This document shows, one piece after another, positions 21,689 through 33,300 of a stretch of 64,000 bases of DNA. This stretch comes from Symbiodinium natans (lineage: Eukaryota > Sar > Dinophyceae > Suessiales > Symbiodiniaceae): the NCBI GenBank assembly GCA_905221605.1, contig CAJNDS010000241.1:1-64000 (forward strand). Direction: 5' to 3'. How positions within the stretch are numbered: position 1 is the stretch's first letter; every line of letters starts with the position of its first letter. Under the pieces are notes generated by a model. The model saw only the letters and a program-made list of their open reading frames with translations. It did not search any database and was not told the DNA's origin. The position numbers and the translations under genes were made by a program.

Positions 21689-22478
21689 GTGAGCTTAGCC
21701 AAAGGAGAGGTGAGCCTGGCTAACAAGCAGGGCCGCATTGAGCGCATCGTTGCTCAGCTTGAGGAGGTAGGCTCTAGGGGTGAGATTAGTCGGCAGCTTG
21801 CCCAGGTCCTGCAGGGTTTGTTGCAATACGCTTCTGGCTTCTACGCTGGCAGGGCTTTGAGCGTATTGTGGGTGGCCTGCACTTCAGCCCCCCTGACCTC
21901 AGGGACTTTTGCCATCATACCATCCGCCTTCTGCAGGACGAGACCCCGCGGGTTTTGAAGTGCTTCATGACAACCGACGTCCTCCACCTCTGGACGGACG
22001 GCTCCTGGGAGTCAGGGGTGGCGGGCGTTGGACTTGCCGCTCACGACTGTTTCTCCGGGTCAGGTTAGGTCTTAGAGGGCCGTGTCCCATCCGGGGTGCT
22101 TGAGCTGTGGAAGTCCGAGATCGGCGGGGATCGAAATCGAAATGTTCGCGATTTTTGCATCCATGATGGAATTGAGTTCCATCCTGGAATCCCGAAGAGT
22201 GGTGTGGTGGGTGGACAACAACGCCACCTGCGGCCTCGTGATAAAGGGGCAGCAGAAGCTGGGCTATGCATACTCTTGCCCGAATCTTCTCCCAGCTGGA
22301 CCAGGAGCACCCATCCATGTGGTGGGTCTCACGCGTGTCTTCCTTTTCGAACCCAGGTGATGCGCCATCGCGAGGTCATGGCATCGAGGTCGTGACGATG
22401 GTGGGAGCATCTGAAGTCCAACCCTTCACCCGCTTAGAAGAGCTGGCGAAGAGGATCCTTGAGCTCAAGCGAGCTTGA
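21689..22478 (+). pseudogene. Retroelement relic: RT C-terminus and RNase H-like domain
   Basis: Pieces in three frames give ANKQGRIERIV and YASGFYAGRAL, then LHLWTDGSWESGVAGVG (RNase H first strand with its Asp), then RRVVWWVDNNATCGLVIKG (second acidic site) and SRVSSFSNPGDAPSRG (final acidic site). The order fits the RNase H-like domain at the end of RTs common in dinoflagellate elements, perhaps of the DIRS type. At least two frameshifts and a stop at 22066 break it. It ends at 22478, ten bases before the 653 bp repeats. Confidence 0.6.
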
Positions 22479-22487
22479 ACGTCATCG

Positions 22488-24077
22488 GGGGTTGTAGGGC
22501 TCACTTGAAGGCCGTAGTGGCGGCCGGGAGACTTCTTGAGACTGCACGTGGCCCTCGCGATACCCCTGATGCTGTATGAGAAAAAGAAGGATCCAACTGG
22601 GTTGAATATACATGAGTTGTTCCCATCGGGAGTTTGTAGGAGATTTTTAAGATGAGATATTCCGATTGAGTCTTAGATTGAGATGAGTTTTCGCCTTTTG
22701 GAATTTTATATATGTTTGGGAATGGAGATACACCAAACCAGGAAACCCCCGTACCCAGAAAGAGGGGCGTTTTCGGCTTGCCGACACGACTCTCTTTCCC
22801 TTGGGTGCGGGAAGCCCGGGAGGTGCCGGGCGGGTTTTCTGGTGCTCATGATGCCGCTACGGGGAGCCTTGTTGTAGGTGCCCCCTTTTTAGTGGTTGAC
22901 TGGGATGTTGCAATTATTTCATCTCAGACGCAGGCAGGCAGCCAAGCTGACTTGATTGTACCATGTTTTAAGTATGCATGAGATACTTTTATTTTGTGGA
23001 AAAACTTTCCTCAATCAGTACATGAGAATTTGTGGGCATGAGTGACTTTTGCTTGATCTTGGTCCCGTGCAGTCTCAAACCCTTTTGAGCCAGGGGAAGG
23101 AAAATTTTCTTGCCCTCCCTCCCTCCCTGTGATGGGGTTGGGGGTTGTGGGGCTCACTTGAAGGCCGTAGTGGCGGCCGGGAGACTTCTTGAGACTGCAC
23201 GTGGCCCTCGCGATACCCCTGATGCTGTATGAGAAAAAGAAGGATCCAACTGGGTTGAATATACATGAGTTGTTCCCATCGGGAGTTTGTAGGAGATTTT
23301 TAAGATGAGATATTCCGATTGAGTCTTAGATTGAGATGAGTTTTCGCCTTTTGGAATTTTATATATGTTTGGGAATGGAGATACACCAAACCAGGAAACC
23401 CCCGTACCCAGAAAGAGGGGCGTTTTCGGCTTGCCGACACTACTCTCTTTCCCTTGGGTGCGGGAAGCCCGGGAGGTGCCGGGCGGGTTTTCTGGTGCTC
23501 ATGATGCCGCTACGGGGAGCCTTGTTGTAGGTGCCCCCTTTTTAGTGGTTGACTGGGATGTTGCAATTATTTCATCTCAGACGCAGGCAGGCAGCCAAGC
23601 TGACTTGATTGTACCATGTTTTAAGTATGCATGAGATACTTTTATTTTGTGGAAAAACTTTCCTCAATCAGTACATGAGAATTTGTGGGCATGAGTGACT
23701 TTTGCTTGATCTTGGTCCCGTGCAGTCTCAAACCCTTTTGAGCCAGGGGAAGGAAAATTTTCTTGCCCTCCCTCCCTCCCTGTGATGGGGTTGGGGGTTG
23801 TGGGGCTCACTTGAAGGCCGTAGTGGCGGCCGGGAGACTTCTTGAGACTGCACGTGGCCCTCGCGATACCCCTGATGCTGTATGAGAAAAAGAAGGATCC
23901 AACTGGGTTGAATATACATGAGTTGTTCCCATCGGGAGTTTGTAGGAGATTTTTAAGATGAATATTCCGATTGAGTCTTAGATTGAGATGAGTTTTCGCT
24001 TTTTGGAATTTTATATATGTTTGGGAATGGAGATATATACACCAAACCAGGAAACCCCCGTACCCAGAAAGAGGAGC
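22488..24077. repeat. Tandem array of a 653 bp unit, 2.4 copies
   Basis: Copies start at 22488, 23141 and 23794. The first two are full length and differ at only a few bases. The third breaks off after CCCAGAAAGAGG at about 24077, where the LINE coding region begins. Each copy has a TATATATG stretch overlapping an ATG (22712, 23365, 24017), a palindrome-rich CCGTAGTGGCGGCC stretch and a terminal CCCTCCCTCCC tract. The arrangement resembles promoter monomers stacked in front of a LINE. Confidence 0.9.
22712..22981 (+). CDS. 89-codon ORF of the 653 bp repeat (doubtful)
   Basis: The ORF begins at the ATG of TATATATGTTTGGG and is repeated with one difference at 23365-23634. In the third copy the same ATG opens the LINE endonuclease frame instead, because four bases (TATA) are inserted and the repeat is truncated. 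The product is not recognised. The shared start hints that the ATG belongs to the 5' part of the element and that this ORF is incidental. Confidence 0.3.
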   Translation: MFGNGDTPNQETPVPRKRGVFGLPTRLSFPWVREAREVPGGFSGAHDAATGSLVVGAPFLVVDWDVAIISSQTQAGSQADLIVPCFKYA

Positions 24078-24838
24078 TCATCCTGGAAGGGGTGGAAAAG
24101 CACCAATCAGAGCTTCGAAAATGCTTTCTTCAGCATTGGGCAGCCTCCCACATGTTGCATTACCTGGAACAGGGCCGAGAAGACACCATTGGCATCCTCA
24201 CTGTCATTGATCAGATTCGAAGCGCCCGTTCCCGCCATGGGAAACAAGTCTTGCAAATTGCTTCAGCGAATGTCACCTCGCACCGAAGTGAAGTCACCAC
24301 CTGGGCAGCAGGGCTCACCGCAGATATCATAATGTTACAAGAGACACATGCCCAGGGTAAGGCCCTCCACAACATCGAAGTTGACTTCAACAATGCGAAG
24401 CTGGCAACCACCACGGTCCCAGCTGCCCCCGCGGAAGGAGGCACCAGTGGTGGACTGCTTATGGCCTACCAGCCTCACTTCAACATACGGACTTGGTGCT
24501 CCCATCAAGAGGAAGGAAAAGGCTTCATCGTCAATGTGATGCGACTTGCAGGTTTTGAACTTGCAGTAGGATGTGTTTACGTACCTGCAATCGGGGGTAG
24601 GACCGACCTGTGGTACCCGTCGATCTTGAGCGAGCTCATAACCAAGTTGCAAGCCCTCTCCTGTCCTTGGTTCCTTGCAGGCGACTGGAACTGCCCAGAC
24701 GAGGAACTCGAATAATGTGGCTTCGTGGGCTTCACCAAAGGGGTCATTATTGCCAGTCCAGAAGCGACAACGATGACAGGAGCCTCCTTGGATTATGCCA
24801 TTGCTAGCAGCCATCTCATGCATCGAGGTGAGCATTAA
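24017..24838 (+). pseudogene. LINE endonuclease (APE type), interrupted by a stop
   Basis: The frame from ATG 24017 gives a leader of about 80 residues, then SANVTSHRSEV, IIMLQETH (metal-binding Glu), GGTSGGLL, GCVYVP and FLAGDWNCPDEEL (Asp and Asn of the GDxN motif), the signature of exonuclease/endonuclease/phosphatase-fold LINE nucleases. TAA at 24713-24715 interrupts it, and the frame then continues with GFTKGVIIASPE and SLDYAIASSHL, the expected C-terminal strand, to a TAA near 24838. A nonsense mutation is therefore the simplest explanation. Confidence 0.75.
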
Positions 24839-25784
24839 TTGGGATGTTCCCTTCAGGCCGCATGCTGCTGTTGAATTTCAGGTGTGTTTACAGGCATGTC
24901 ATATGCCTGCGTTGAAGGCGACAGGCTATACCAACTCATGTCTGGATGAAGGCAGTGGGGTTCCCAGGCCACCAGACCCTTCCGAGATTCATTTCCTACT
25001 AAAGTCCACCAGTGACCAAGATCGGCAATGGGGGGGATTTATGCACTGGCTTGAACTGGAAACATGCTCAGATGGAGCTAAAGGACGAGGTTGGAACCTC
25101 CCTGCTGTCCACAAGCCTTTGGTGCCAACCGGGGCGAATGACTTCCCATGGGTCAACAGCCTCATGCAAAACACAATGGCTGATAAAGGCTGGCAACTCC
25201 TTCTCCAGCACCTTGATCACCCTCATTTCAACCTGGCAGAAGAAGACGACGAGGCCAGGGAATTCCGACAGCAACTCAAGCAGGTCCTCACGCAAGACGG
25301 CCCACTTGAGGTCGAGGCACTCCATGATATGCTGTCGTTCGCCAAAGCTCTGGATAAGACCTACCAGCAAAACCAGAAGCTAAAGTATCAGCAATGGCTT
25401 GAAAAGGCCACTGAAGGAGGTATGCGAGGCCTCTATCGTACTTTGAAGAAGCCTGAAACCAAGTTGGTCCTTACAGGGACCAGCCCCTGGACCTTCGACC
25501 GCACCTCCGACGAAAAGACTGGATGTGTTTGTGGAACCCGCCCAAATGGCACAACCATGACCTGCAGCCAATGCTGGCGGATCTCCGAGAAAGAGCCATC
25601 CACCAGGCACAGCAGTTTGGACCCATCACCACCAAGCATTTGTCTGACAAGTCCAATGGTCCCGACGGCCTCACGGCCACCATGCTCAAACACGCCAATG
25701 CGTCCCAAATTGAGGAACTCACTTCCCACCTCAATTCCTGGGAACGCTCTGGGAGCATGCCGTATCGTCTCTGGGCGCGTGTAA
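24839..25784 (+). pseudogene. LINE linker region between endonuclease and RT
   Basis: The continuing open frame (displaced by one base from the endonuclease) encodes a helical, Gln/Leu/Lys-rich segment such as FRQQLKQVLTQDG and YRTLKKPETKLVL, as is usual between LINE endonuclease and RT. The last hundred codons lose protein-like character; there the true frame has moved to the one holding the RT start at 25523. Confidence 0.5.
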
Positions 25785-26735
25785 GATGGCCTGCGTATGC
25801 CAGTTGGGCTAAACAATATGCAGAGAAGGCGCCGTGGGATGGAGCTCGCGTGGCGCATCCTCTTTGGACATTGCATTAGGCAGAGCAATCCGAAATGAGT
25901 CCATGAAGGCACACCGCCGACATGGTATCACGCTCCCTTTACTGTATATCTCCGAGAATTTTACGAGCCCATCGACCACAAACTTCTCATCCAATCAGCG
26001 AAGCTCCACGAATTCCCGCCGCTCATCCTCCACCATGCTGTGGCATTGTCTGGCCATTCGAGGTACATTTCAACCAAAAACACCCTGGCAGCCCCAGTCC
26101 GGCCTGTCAGAGGGGTGGTGGCCGGGTGCCCCTTTGCCCTGGGGTTATCCAAACTAGCAATGCACCCAGTGATGCAAGTGTTGTGGAACATGCCTGAGCT
26201 ATGCCATCTCGATCTCTATATAGATGACTCTGGTTATGATGTGGAAGACACAGAAGTTTACGTGGTTGTTCAGCGTGCACTCAAAATCTGGAGAGTCAGC
26301 CAACACGAGTTCGGTCTTCAGAACCTGCCCATATCGGTTGATAAGTCGGCGTGGGTTTGTTCCAGCCGGGTCGAAATAGCATTAAGCAAACGACTTAAGC
26401 CCACAGACCCAAGCATCGAGCCAATCTGGAGAGACTTGGGGATTGACTGCTCTGGAGGTAAACGTAGGCGAGTCACTATCCACAAGCAGCCCTTTCAGAC
26501 CGCCAGTGGAAGAGCCAAACGTTTGAGGCAGCTGAAAACCCCTGTTCAGGCTGCACAAAAAGCCACCAGAGCTGGTGTTCGTCCATGCCAACTGTTTGGG
26601 AGCCGCTTCTCGCCCCCACTACACCATACAACGCCTCTCCTTTCACGAAGCAATGATCAGCACGTGGGGTATCCTGCATGGCCTTGCACCCAATTGAGTT
26701 GTCTCAGGATGCGAGGCTTCTGTCAGGCCTGAGGT
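25523..26735 (+). pseudogene. LINE reverse transcriptase, frameshifted
   Basis: The frame at 25523-25879 holds HLSDKSNGPDGLT, the finger motif of non-LTR RTs, followed by IEELTSHLNSWERSGSMP. After at least one frame change, 26040-26735 holds GVVAGCPFALGLSK and the catalytic LYIDDSGYDV box at about 26211-26232. The catalytic YIDD is intact, but the protein cannot be read through. The thumb and C-terminal region are short and fade out at 26735. Confidence 0.7.
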
Positions 26736-27185
26736 GTGGACCCATCACGAAGTGCACATAGTAGAGACAGATTAAAGAGAAGAGCAGTCAAAGATGAGAA
26801 GAATTGAGAAGGAATGCCTCAGTTCATTAGAATCTTTGAAAAAACCCTGGAAAGTTGCACTTGCGTGAGGATGGCGTCCTGTCCTTATATGCTAGCTTGC
26901 AATCTGGAGCTTCGTTGGCCCACGCCCGAAAGCAAGGAGGCAAATCGTCTGACATACATGTTAGACAGCACCGTTTTAGGTGTCTACACACAAAAATCCC
27001 CTTGACCTGCTGGCCGGCCAATGCAATGCCATGTTTGCAGGACACCTTTTCAAAGAAGCAAATCATGTCAAGCACCTGGGAAGATTAGACTAGTTTTAAA
27101 CCAGAGCATCGGTCGTATGCATATGCATAGGTTTCTGTCTGCAAGAACAGGTTGTGGGTGCCACGCATCAGGGCTTCAAGCTTCC
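26736..27185. other. No feature recognised; spacer before the host gene region
   Basis: Nothing recognisable is seen. From here rightwards, multi-exon host genes begin and the density of transposon relics drops until 57.5 kb. Confidence 0.4.
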
Positions 27186-28207
27186 ATGCCGCCCCGAAAG
27201 CGTCCGGCAGCGGCAGCTGCCCCGAAGTCGCCGCCCCGAAAACGTCCAGCCGCAGCAGCGTCACGCGGCGCCCGCAAGACCTCGAAGGCTCTGAGCTTGA
27301 CGATTAGAATGTTTTGTAAGGGTTTTCGGTGCACTCAAATGAGCACTTTGTAGTGTTCCGGGGGCGGGCAGCATCAATGTGAGCTCCCTGATATTCAGCA
27401 GGTGAACTCGGCCTCAAACACTGCAGCAAAGAGCTTCGCAATGGCTGAGCACTGGGAGGACTACTAGCTAAGTCTAGGCAGTTTAGATTTCAATGTTTCT
27501 CAAAATTTGCCTGTGCACCTGTCTCCTCAATCTGGCAATTAAGATGAGAGTTGCTTGACACTTTTGACTTCGTTGATCTGGCCGAGGACTGGTGCTCATT
27601 TTTGGAGACCGGTCGTCGGCGGCTCTATTGCCGGTGCGAGGTTGGCTATGAAGGCTCGGACCAGCTCGTCTGTAGAACACGGAGCACAGCGTGTGTTTTG
27701 ACCATGCGCATTAGTTTGTGAAAGATGCCCGTTGCTATAGAAAACAAGTAGAGCTTGGGTTAAAAGTCTGCATGCGCAGGCATTCGCGGGGAGACCACCT
27801 ACTATTTTTTTGCCCCAGACAAAGAGACAATCGCCAGGGAGTTGCTGAAGCACCCTGATCTTGCAGCAAAATTTGTTTGCAGCGAGGGTTACCCTACTGC
27901 CGCGTATCAACGCTTCAAAGCGCGCCATCCTGGATTGGGAAATGACTATAGGCTGTCGGGCGATGCATTCATGACGGCCTTGCGTGGGGAGCAGCCTGCA
28001 GACATCATCGAGATCCTTTGTGAATTTGATGGCGATGACGATCATGAGGGTCGGTTTGTGGAGATGACGGAACTGAAGTACGAACACTTCTTGGACCGTG
28101 AGCTGTGCGTACGTGTGGCTTGTGCCAGGCGTCGCCTGGTGACGCAGGCATTGCGCAACAAGGGTCTGGGCGTTGGCACATGTGATTGGGCCGCGAGGCT
28201 GCGATGA
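27186..28207 (+). CDS. Two-exon gene for a 185-residue basic protein, unrecognised
   Basis: Exon 1 (27186-27315) starts MPPRKRPAAAA and repeats PPRKRPAAAA, an Arg/Lys/Ala/Pro stretch like a nuclear signal or DNA-binding tail. A GTAAGG donor at 27316 and a CGCAG acceptor ending at 27779 join in phase to exon 2 (27780-28207), which encodes a folded-looking domain: GETTYYFFAPDKETI, ARELLKHPDL and a C-terminal RVACARRRLVTQALRNKG. The total is exactly 186 codons with stop. The in-phase junction supports the model. No family was recognised; a chromatin or nucleic-acid role is only a guess from the basic tail. Confidence 0.55.
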
Positions 28208-28379
28208 AATTTTATTTTTGAAACGCCTGTCGGCCACATTGCTATGAAGACACAACGCGCCAAAACGGAACCGAGACCTGTTCTCAACCTGAACCCCAGC
28301 CCTTATACGTAAATCAGAAGCACATAGCCTAGAACTAAAACAAAAACTCCCCTGCATCGCGAGAGAATTAAGAAGCCAG

Positions 28380-29210
28380 GTGAATCGATTCCTTTATCCG
28401 GCGGGGGCGGCGTCACTGCTGATCATCCCGCAGGATTTCCTCCGTGTTTTGAAGGTTTGCAGGGGTTTGCAAGGGATGACCCTGGCTGGTCAGAGTTCAG
28501 AGGGAGTTCGAGGTGGAGAGTGGCCTCAGGCCCGGACATGGCGGATGCTTTCAGTTGGGGCAAGAAAATGTGCTTTCGCGTTTTTGCGTTTCGACAGATG
28601 TGTCGAACTCAACAATAGGATGCAATAGGGTGCGATTCCGCCTTGCCGGGAACACTGCCTTCAGGAGCCGGACCACTCAAAATAATGTCGTTCCCTGATC
28701 TACGCAAAGAAGCGAAACCAAACTCCGAAGCCCCAAAATGGTTTCGAAGCAGATTCCTCCTTTCTTGCAGTCGAGGCTTCCTGTAGCAAGGAGGCTAAGA
28801 TCGGTGGGTGATTGGGTGCCCGTTCGCCAGTTTCCAGTATGCTTGGAACGTACGGGGCTAGGCAGTTTAGGATTTGCTTATTTTACGCAGGTTTCAAGGG
28901 GTTTGGGCGAAGCATCCTCACCTCATCATGCGCTGCTTCAAGTTCTCAAGCCGAACCCCTGAAGCCAAAGCATCAAACATCCTTCAGTGTTTTGAATGCT
29001 GCAAGCGAGGGCCCAGCAATGCGCCCCCAACGAGTACAGGAGATGGGCTTCAAGCTCTTCCACGTGTGCCGCAGTTCTGGCTACCTCTCGGCTGAGTCCC
29101 GCTTCCTCTTCGCCCGCGACAAAGGCCACGCGATGAAGCGCTTCCTGATCAGCGAGGAAGACGCTGGCCTCTGTGGGATTGTTGGAGTCGATGAATGTTG
29201 ATGATGGTGG
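28380..29210 (+). CDS. Candidate exons of an unrecognised gene
   Basis: A protein-like stretch at about 28993-29200 reads FSVLNAASEGPAMRPQRVQEMGFKLFH and ends with EEDAGLCGIVGVDEC before TGA. It is Arg/Ser/Gly-balanced and lacks the repetitive character of fortuitous frames. An upstream frame from 28380 is weaker. Splice sites were not settled. The segment may share a gene with the exons at 29880-30394. Confidence 0.25.
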
Positions 29211-29518
29211 AGGAGGTTTTCCGGGCTTAGATTTGGGATCCGAAACATTTAACTTGCAGCCGTCCATCCTGCCTGTTCTGCACTGTTTAGAATTGCTATG
29301 ACAGTACGAGCCAGATGTGCAGCACGCTCGGGCTATTTTGTTTGGCTTGATTGATGGTTTGTGCTGGATGTTGGTGTATGTCAGTGTAACGTTACTTTGC
29401 ACAAGGCTCATTCAGAAGACCTGTTTCCGAAATTCAGAAATGCAGAATTCGGAGCACTTGTAACCACATCAGACGACGTGCTGCAACATTGCCGTCCTGC
29501 TGGGCATGGTGCCTCCTG

Positions 29519-29575
29519 CTGCTCCTGCTGCTGCTGCTCCTGCTGCTGCTGCTTCTGGTCATTGTTCTGCTGCTG
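29519..29575. repeat. CTG/CCTG triplet-rich tract
   Basis: Interrupted CTG triplets with CTC and TTC variants. On the - strand it would read as Gln-rich. It lies between candidate exons and is probably intronic. Confidence 0.8.
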
Positions 29576-29880
29576 CTTTCCGTTCTTGTTGGTGCCAATT
29601 TCTTTCTTCGCTTGCTTCGCTTGCCTCCTGTTGTTGAAATTGCTGCTCGCTGGCTCCTGCAAGCGATTCTGTTGTTTGCTGAGCTGTTCTTCGGAGTTTT
29701 TCCAGTCCTACTCTTTTGGTTTCCTGCCGGCTGTGGCTCGGTACTCTGAAGTCCTCCTCAACCCGGCCAAGTGTCCATTTCTCAGGACTGCTTCCTTAAC
29801 CATGCTTTCGACAGCTTGCCCAAGGCCCCAAAGTCAAAGAAGATCCTTCGCCTCCCAGGTCCAGGTGTAGACTTCACAAT

Positions 29881-30394
29881 GAATCGGAGATTGGGCTGCA
29901 AAAATCGAGACTCTCAGCCCAGGAGCACATCCGGAAGGCCCGATCGACCTTCCTCTGCGAGCATACTTTCTTGTACACTGAGATGATGAACCAGCTCAAG
30001 AAACTTGGTCTTGACTCTTTTCGTGATCTCCTTGACAAGGGGGATGTTGGCAGCTTTGCTACGCTAAGTTGCTCGTGTTTTCGCGCCGCCCTCAGAAGTA
30101 GGTCTCGGTGGAGAACCCTGGAGAGCGGCAAGCCCCGAAGTGGTGTCGATGCTTTTGGAGTTTTTTTGTTTTCAGATTTTGAAGTTTCTTTCACTTTAGT
30201 CTTCAATGTTGCCATCAGAAGCATCCTTCAGCCAGGGCCAACAGAGGATATCTACCCTCGCAGAAGTTCGGCAGTTATCAGATGAAAAGGTTGGCCACGC
30301 ACTCGACTGGCTCTACGAGAAGGGCTACTTCGACAGCTTCGGCATGGAAGTTTTAGCAGCAAAGCGAGTGCTCTCGTGTCGGGATGCATTCTGA
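29881..30394 (+). CDS. 3' exons of an unrecognised gene
   Basis: About 29881-30066 encodes a helical stretch (SAQEHIRKARSTFLCEH, MMNQLKKLGLDSFRDLL). A second piece, about 30236-30394, reads ISTLAEVRQLSDEKVGHALDWL and YFDSFGMEVLAAKRV and stops at TGA. The first ends near a possible donor after GCTAAG; the second follows an acceptor-like TTCAGCCAG. Both have the amphipathic pattern of real helices. They are probably consecutive exons, but the phase was not proven and no family is recognised. Confidence 0.35.
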
Positions 30395-33300
30395 CGAAGG
30401 GCGCGGACAAGAGTTGCCAGCCCAAGCCCACATAAACCCAAATCAGCCCAAATGGTCGAGCCCCGGCATGTGAGGGCGCTTGACTTTTTTTTTCTAAGAA
30501 GCGTACAACGCATGGCCGGAAGAAGGAAAGAAACCCAGCGAGCTTGCAAACCTTGTGCCAGGGCTTTATCAAAGCTGACGATCCAATTCTGGAGAGGTGG
30601 GGGGGCTGGACTTAGGGGAGCGGTTCATCATCCCATTGTGTTCAGCCTGTATCATATCACGTTCAGAATCATGACGAAACCGTATGGTGACAACAGTGGC
30701 TTCTCTCTCGGCTGAATACGCTAGACGTGCAGAGTGGCTTTAGCTAATGCATGAAGCTGCGGAAGATGAGAACAGCAGCACATTGTGGTCGCACTTCAGT
30801 CTTCACTTGTTTGCCAGAGCGGTTTGGCAACGCCGGGGAGCCAACGCGTAGTCAGCATCCCGGAAAAGAAGATGCTGCACATTCCCTTATCACCATCTTG
30901 CCGGTGGGGATGGTGTTGAGTGGATCTCAGTTGGATGTTTCAAAAGAAGCCTCAAAGGCATCCATTGTCACAACTGTTGCTCTCTTTGCTTGCCTTCTTC
31001 CTTACCGCAGGCTTTGGCTGCTCAAACTGCTGGGATTGTAACATTTTTTCTACACTTTTGACCCGAGCAAAAACTTGCTAAAGGAATGTGTTTCGAGTGT
31101 TTCGAGTGTTTCGAGGCGCCCCACGGTCTTTCGAGCCGTCACAATTTTTGCCAATGCTTCTTGCTGTGTACGATAGTTCCTTCTTTTGTGGATCGTGCGC
31201 AGGTGGCGCAGGCAGCTTGTTTATTGCTCAAGCAAGAACTCAAGCAACATCATCCTGGCCGCATGGTTGACAGTGAGCCCAGCACTGTACGTACCACCAC
31301 GTACAGGGACCAGACAAAGCATTCGCAGATGATGGACGGCGGCACACCGAGAGATGAGGCTGCTAGCTTTGCATTGTCTGCCGTGCCCGCAGCTCTCAAG
31401 CACGTGTCAAGCCAGGTTGATGACCTCGTACAGGACAGGTGTTTTGATATGTTTTGTGCAAGTTTCATGATGGACACGGAAATGTTTACAGGAGATCAGC
31501 CAGCTTCCTGCAAGCAAGGGCACCTCCTTTGGCATGATGTCTGCATTTCAGCACAACAGGGATAAACGAGTCTAGGGCTACCACACCCCATCTGGACATG
31601 AAAAACTGGGTTAACAAAACATGAACACAATCTGTGCAGCTTTGAAAGAGCCATCTCAATTTGTCAGCGAGTTTGAATTTTAGGGGTGTTGAGATTCAGC
31701 AAAGGTCCCGCAACATCGACGGTCAGGGACCTTGTTGACATGTCACGGCCCCAGATGGATCTGCCAGAGGAGCTGTTTATCATGGCTACTGCAGACACCT
31801 GCAGCACGAGGCAGAAGTTCTTGTCCGAGAATGCAGACGTTTCGCAGCGGTTGATGGCAAGAATGTCAGCTTTGGTGACCTTCTTGGGAGCAGTTCCTCA
31901 TATTTTGCATTTTTTGATGTGTTGAAGCCTGATGTACTTTCCCCCTCGGCCGAGGTGACGCAGGTGGTTTCGGAAGTGGAAGCCATGCACAACCAGCCCT
32001 TTGGTGGCGGTTGTTTTCAAGTCACTGTGGCAGTTGTGTGAGTGCATCAGAGCATCTGCAGTGTGAGAACTCAGGAATCAGCTTCTGCGTGATGCCATGC
32101 AGGCGCGCAAGTGGCAAGCGGGAGTTGTGCAGGGCATTGCAGGCTGTGGTTGATTTCTGCAGGCAAATCAGGTTCCAATTCCAGAGATCGACGACAGCAA
32201 GAACGGGTGGCCCTGCCAGTTCGAAGATGTTCGAAGCAGTGTGTTGTTAGTGCCGTGCATGCCCACAGCGCCCGCAGCGCCCGCAGTTCCCAGTGCCCGA
32301 TACAGCCTTGCCGCCAGCGTGTTTGTCGCCGTCCCTGGGGCCAGGATGAATCTCCCTGGAGCTGCCGAGCTTGGTGGCACCAGCGAGGGCTTTGCTAACT
32401 TCACTGGATCCAAGCAGCGACCACGGAGAGCCAGTGTGCAGGTGAAGAGGCCCCCAGGGCCCCTGCAATTCGGTTCTTGTCTTTATCTTACTGGGTTAGT
32501 GGGTTTCTGGGAGTTTAGGGTCTTCAGGGTCATTAGGGTTTTCGGGGTGCAGAGCAGGTTTTTAGGTTTAGCTTTGTTTGGGTTTGGGGGCGGTTAGGGT
32601 TCGGAAGTCTGAGGTTGAGGGTTCCATTTCGTAGCATGATGCAGGTTGCAGCAGCGCCGCAAGTCATCCACCAGTCAGGCTAGCGGCTTGCACATCCTTC
32701 GGCAGTTTGGGATACTCAGATGTTTGCCAAAGTGGATTGAGTGTTAGAACAGGCAAGAGATGGGTGAGCTGTTTTTCTTTGCAAGAGCTCATGTTGACCA
32801 GGGTACGGAAAAATTTGTTATGCTTGTTCGTGGGATGGTGTTGATGCAAGCCAGATCGGTGACCTGGAGAATGCCCTCCAAGTTTCTCCGACTGCCGGAA
32901 TGGGCGCCAAACTCCCAGCTCAGGTTGCCATGTCACAAAGTGTAAGAGGGTGTCGGACGATGCTTTTAGACGTGGTGCGTGAAGCGCTGGGCGAGGTCAG
33001 GCCTGGAACGCCGGGGTCAAACAACAATCATTTTGTTGACATCACAGAGTCCGGATCTCAGCTCAGAATCGAGACGCGTCTTATGTTCTTGAGAGAGTGG
33101 GGGGCCCACAAGTTGCGTTGGCCCAGAAGCAAGAAACTGTGCGCTTCTCGCCGATGTGCTGAGCATGTGTTCTTCCGTTCAGCTGTAGATCCACTTCCTC
33201 ATGTCGCCGTGTTTCGCAAAATCACAGCAATGCAGCGGCACAGCAGGCTTTAAGTGCCGACTATAAGTTCCCCTTTCTGAGCACTTCTGATCCACTCTGG

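Larger units (their letters stand above)
24017..26735 (+). mobile_element. Broken non-LTR (LINE) retrotransposon
   Basis: An apurinic-type endonuclease, a linker and a reverse transcriptase follow in LINE order. The reading frame changes at least three times (near 24830, 25500 and 25880-26040). The element seems to lose recognisable homology near 26735. Upstream it is joined directly to the third 653 bp repeat copy. No poly-A tail or target-site duplication was recognised. Confidence 0.75.

Noticed and set aside
29408-29662. Poly-Gln protein on the - strand
   Set aside because: It depends on a CTG triplet tract in probable intron DNA of a + strand gene; no start context or splice support.
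32490-32605. Interstitial telomere (TTTAGGG) array
   Set aside because: Only scattered TTTAGGG or TTAGGG-like words occur among GGGTTT variants, with no perfect tandem run.
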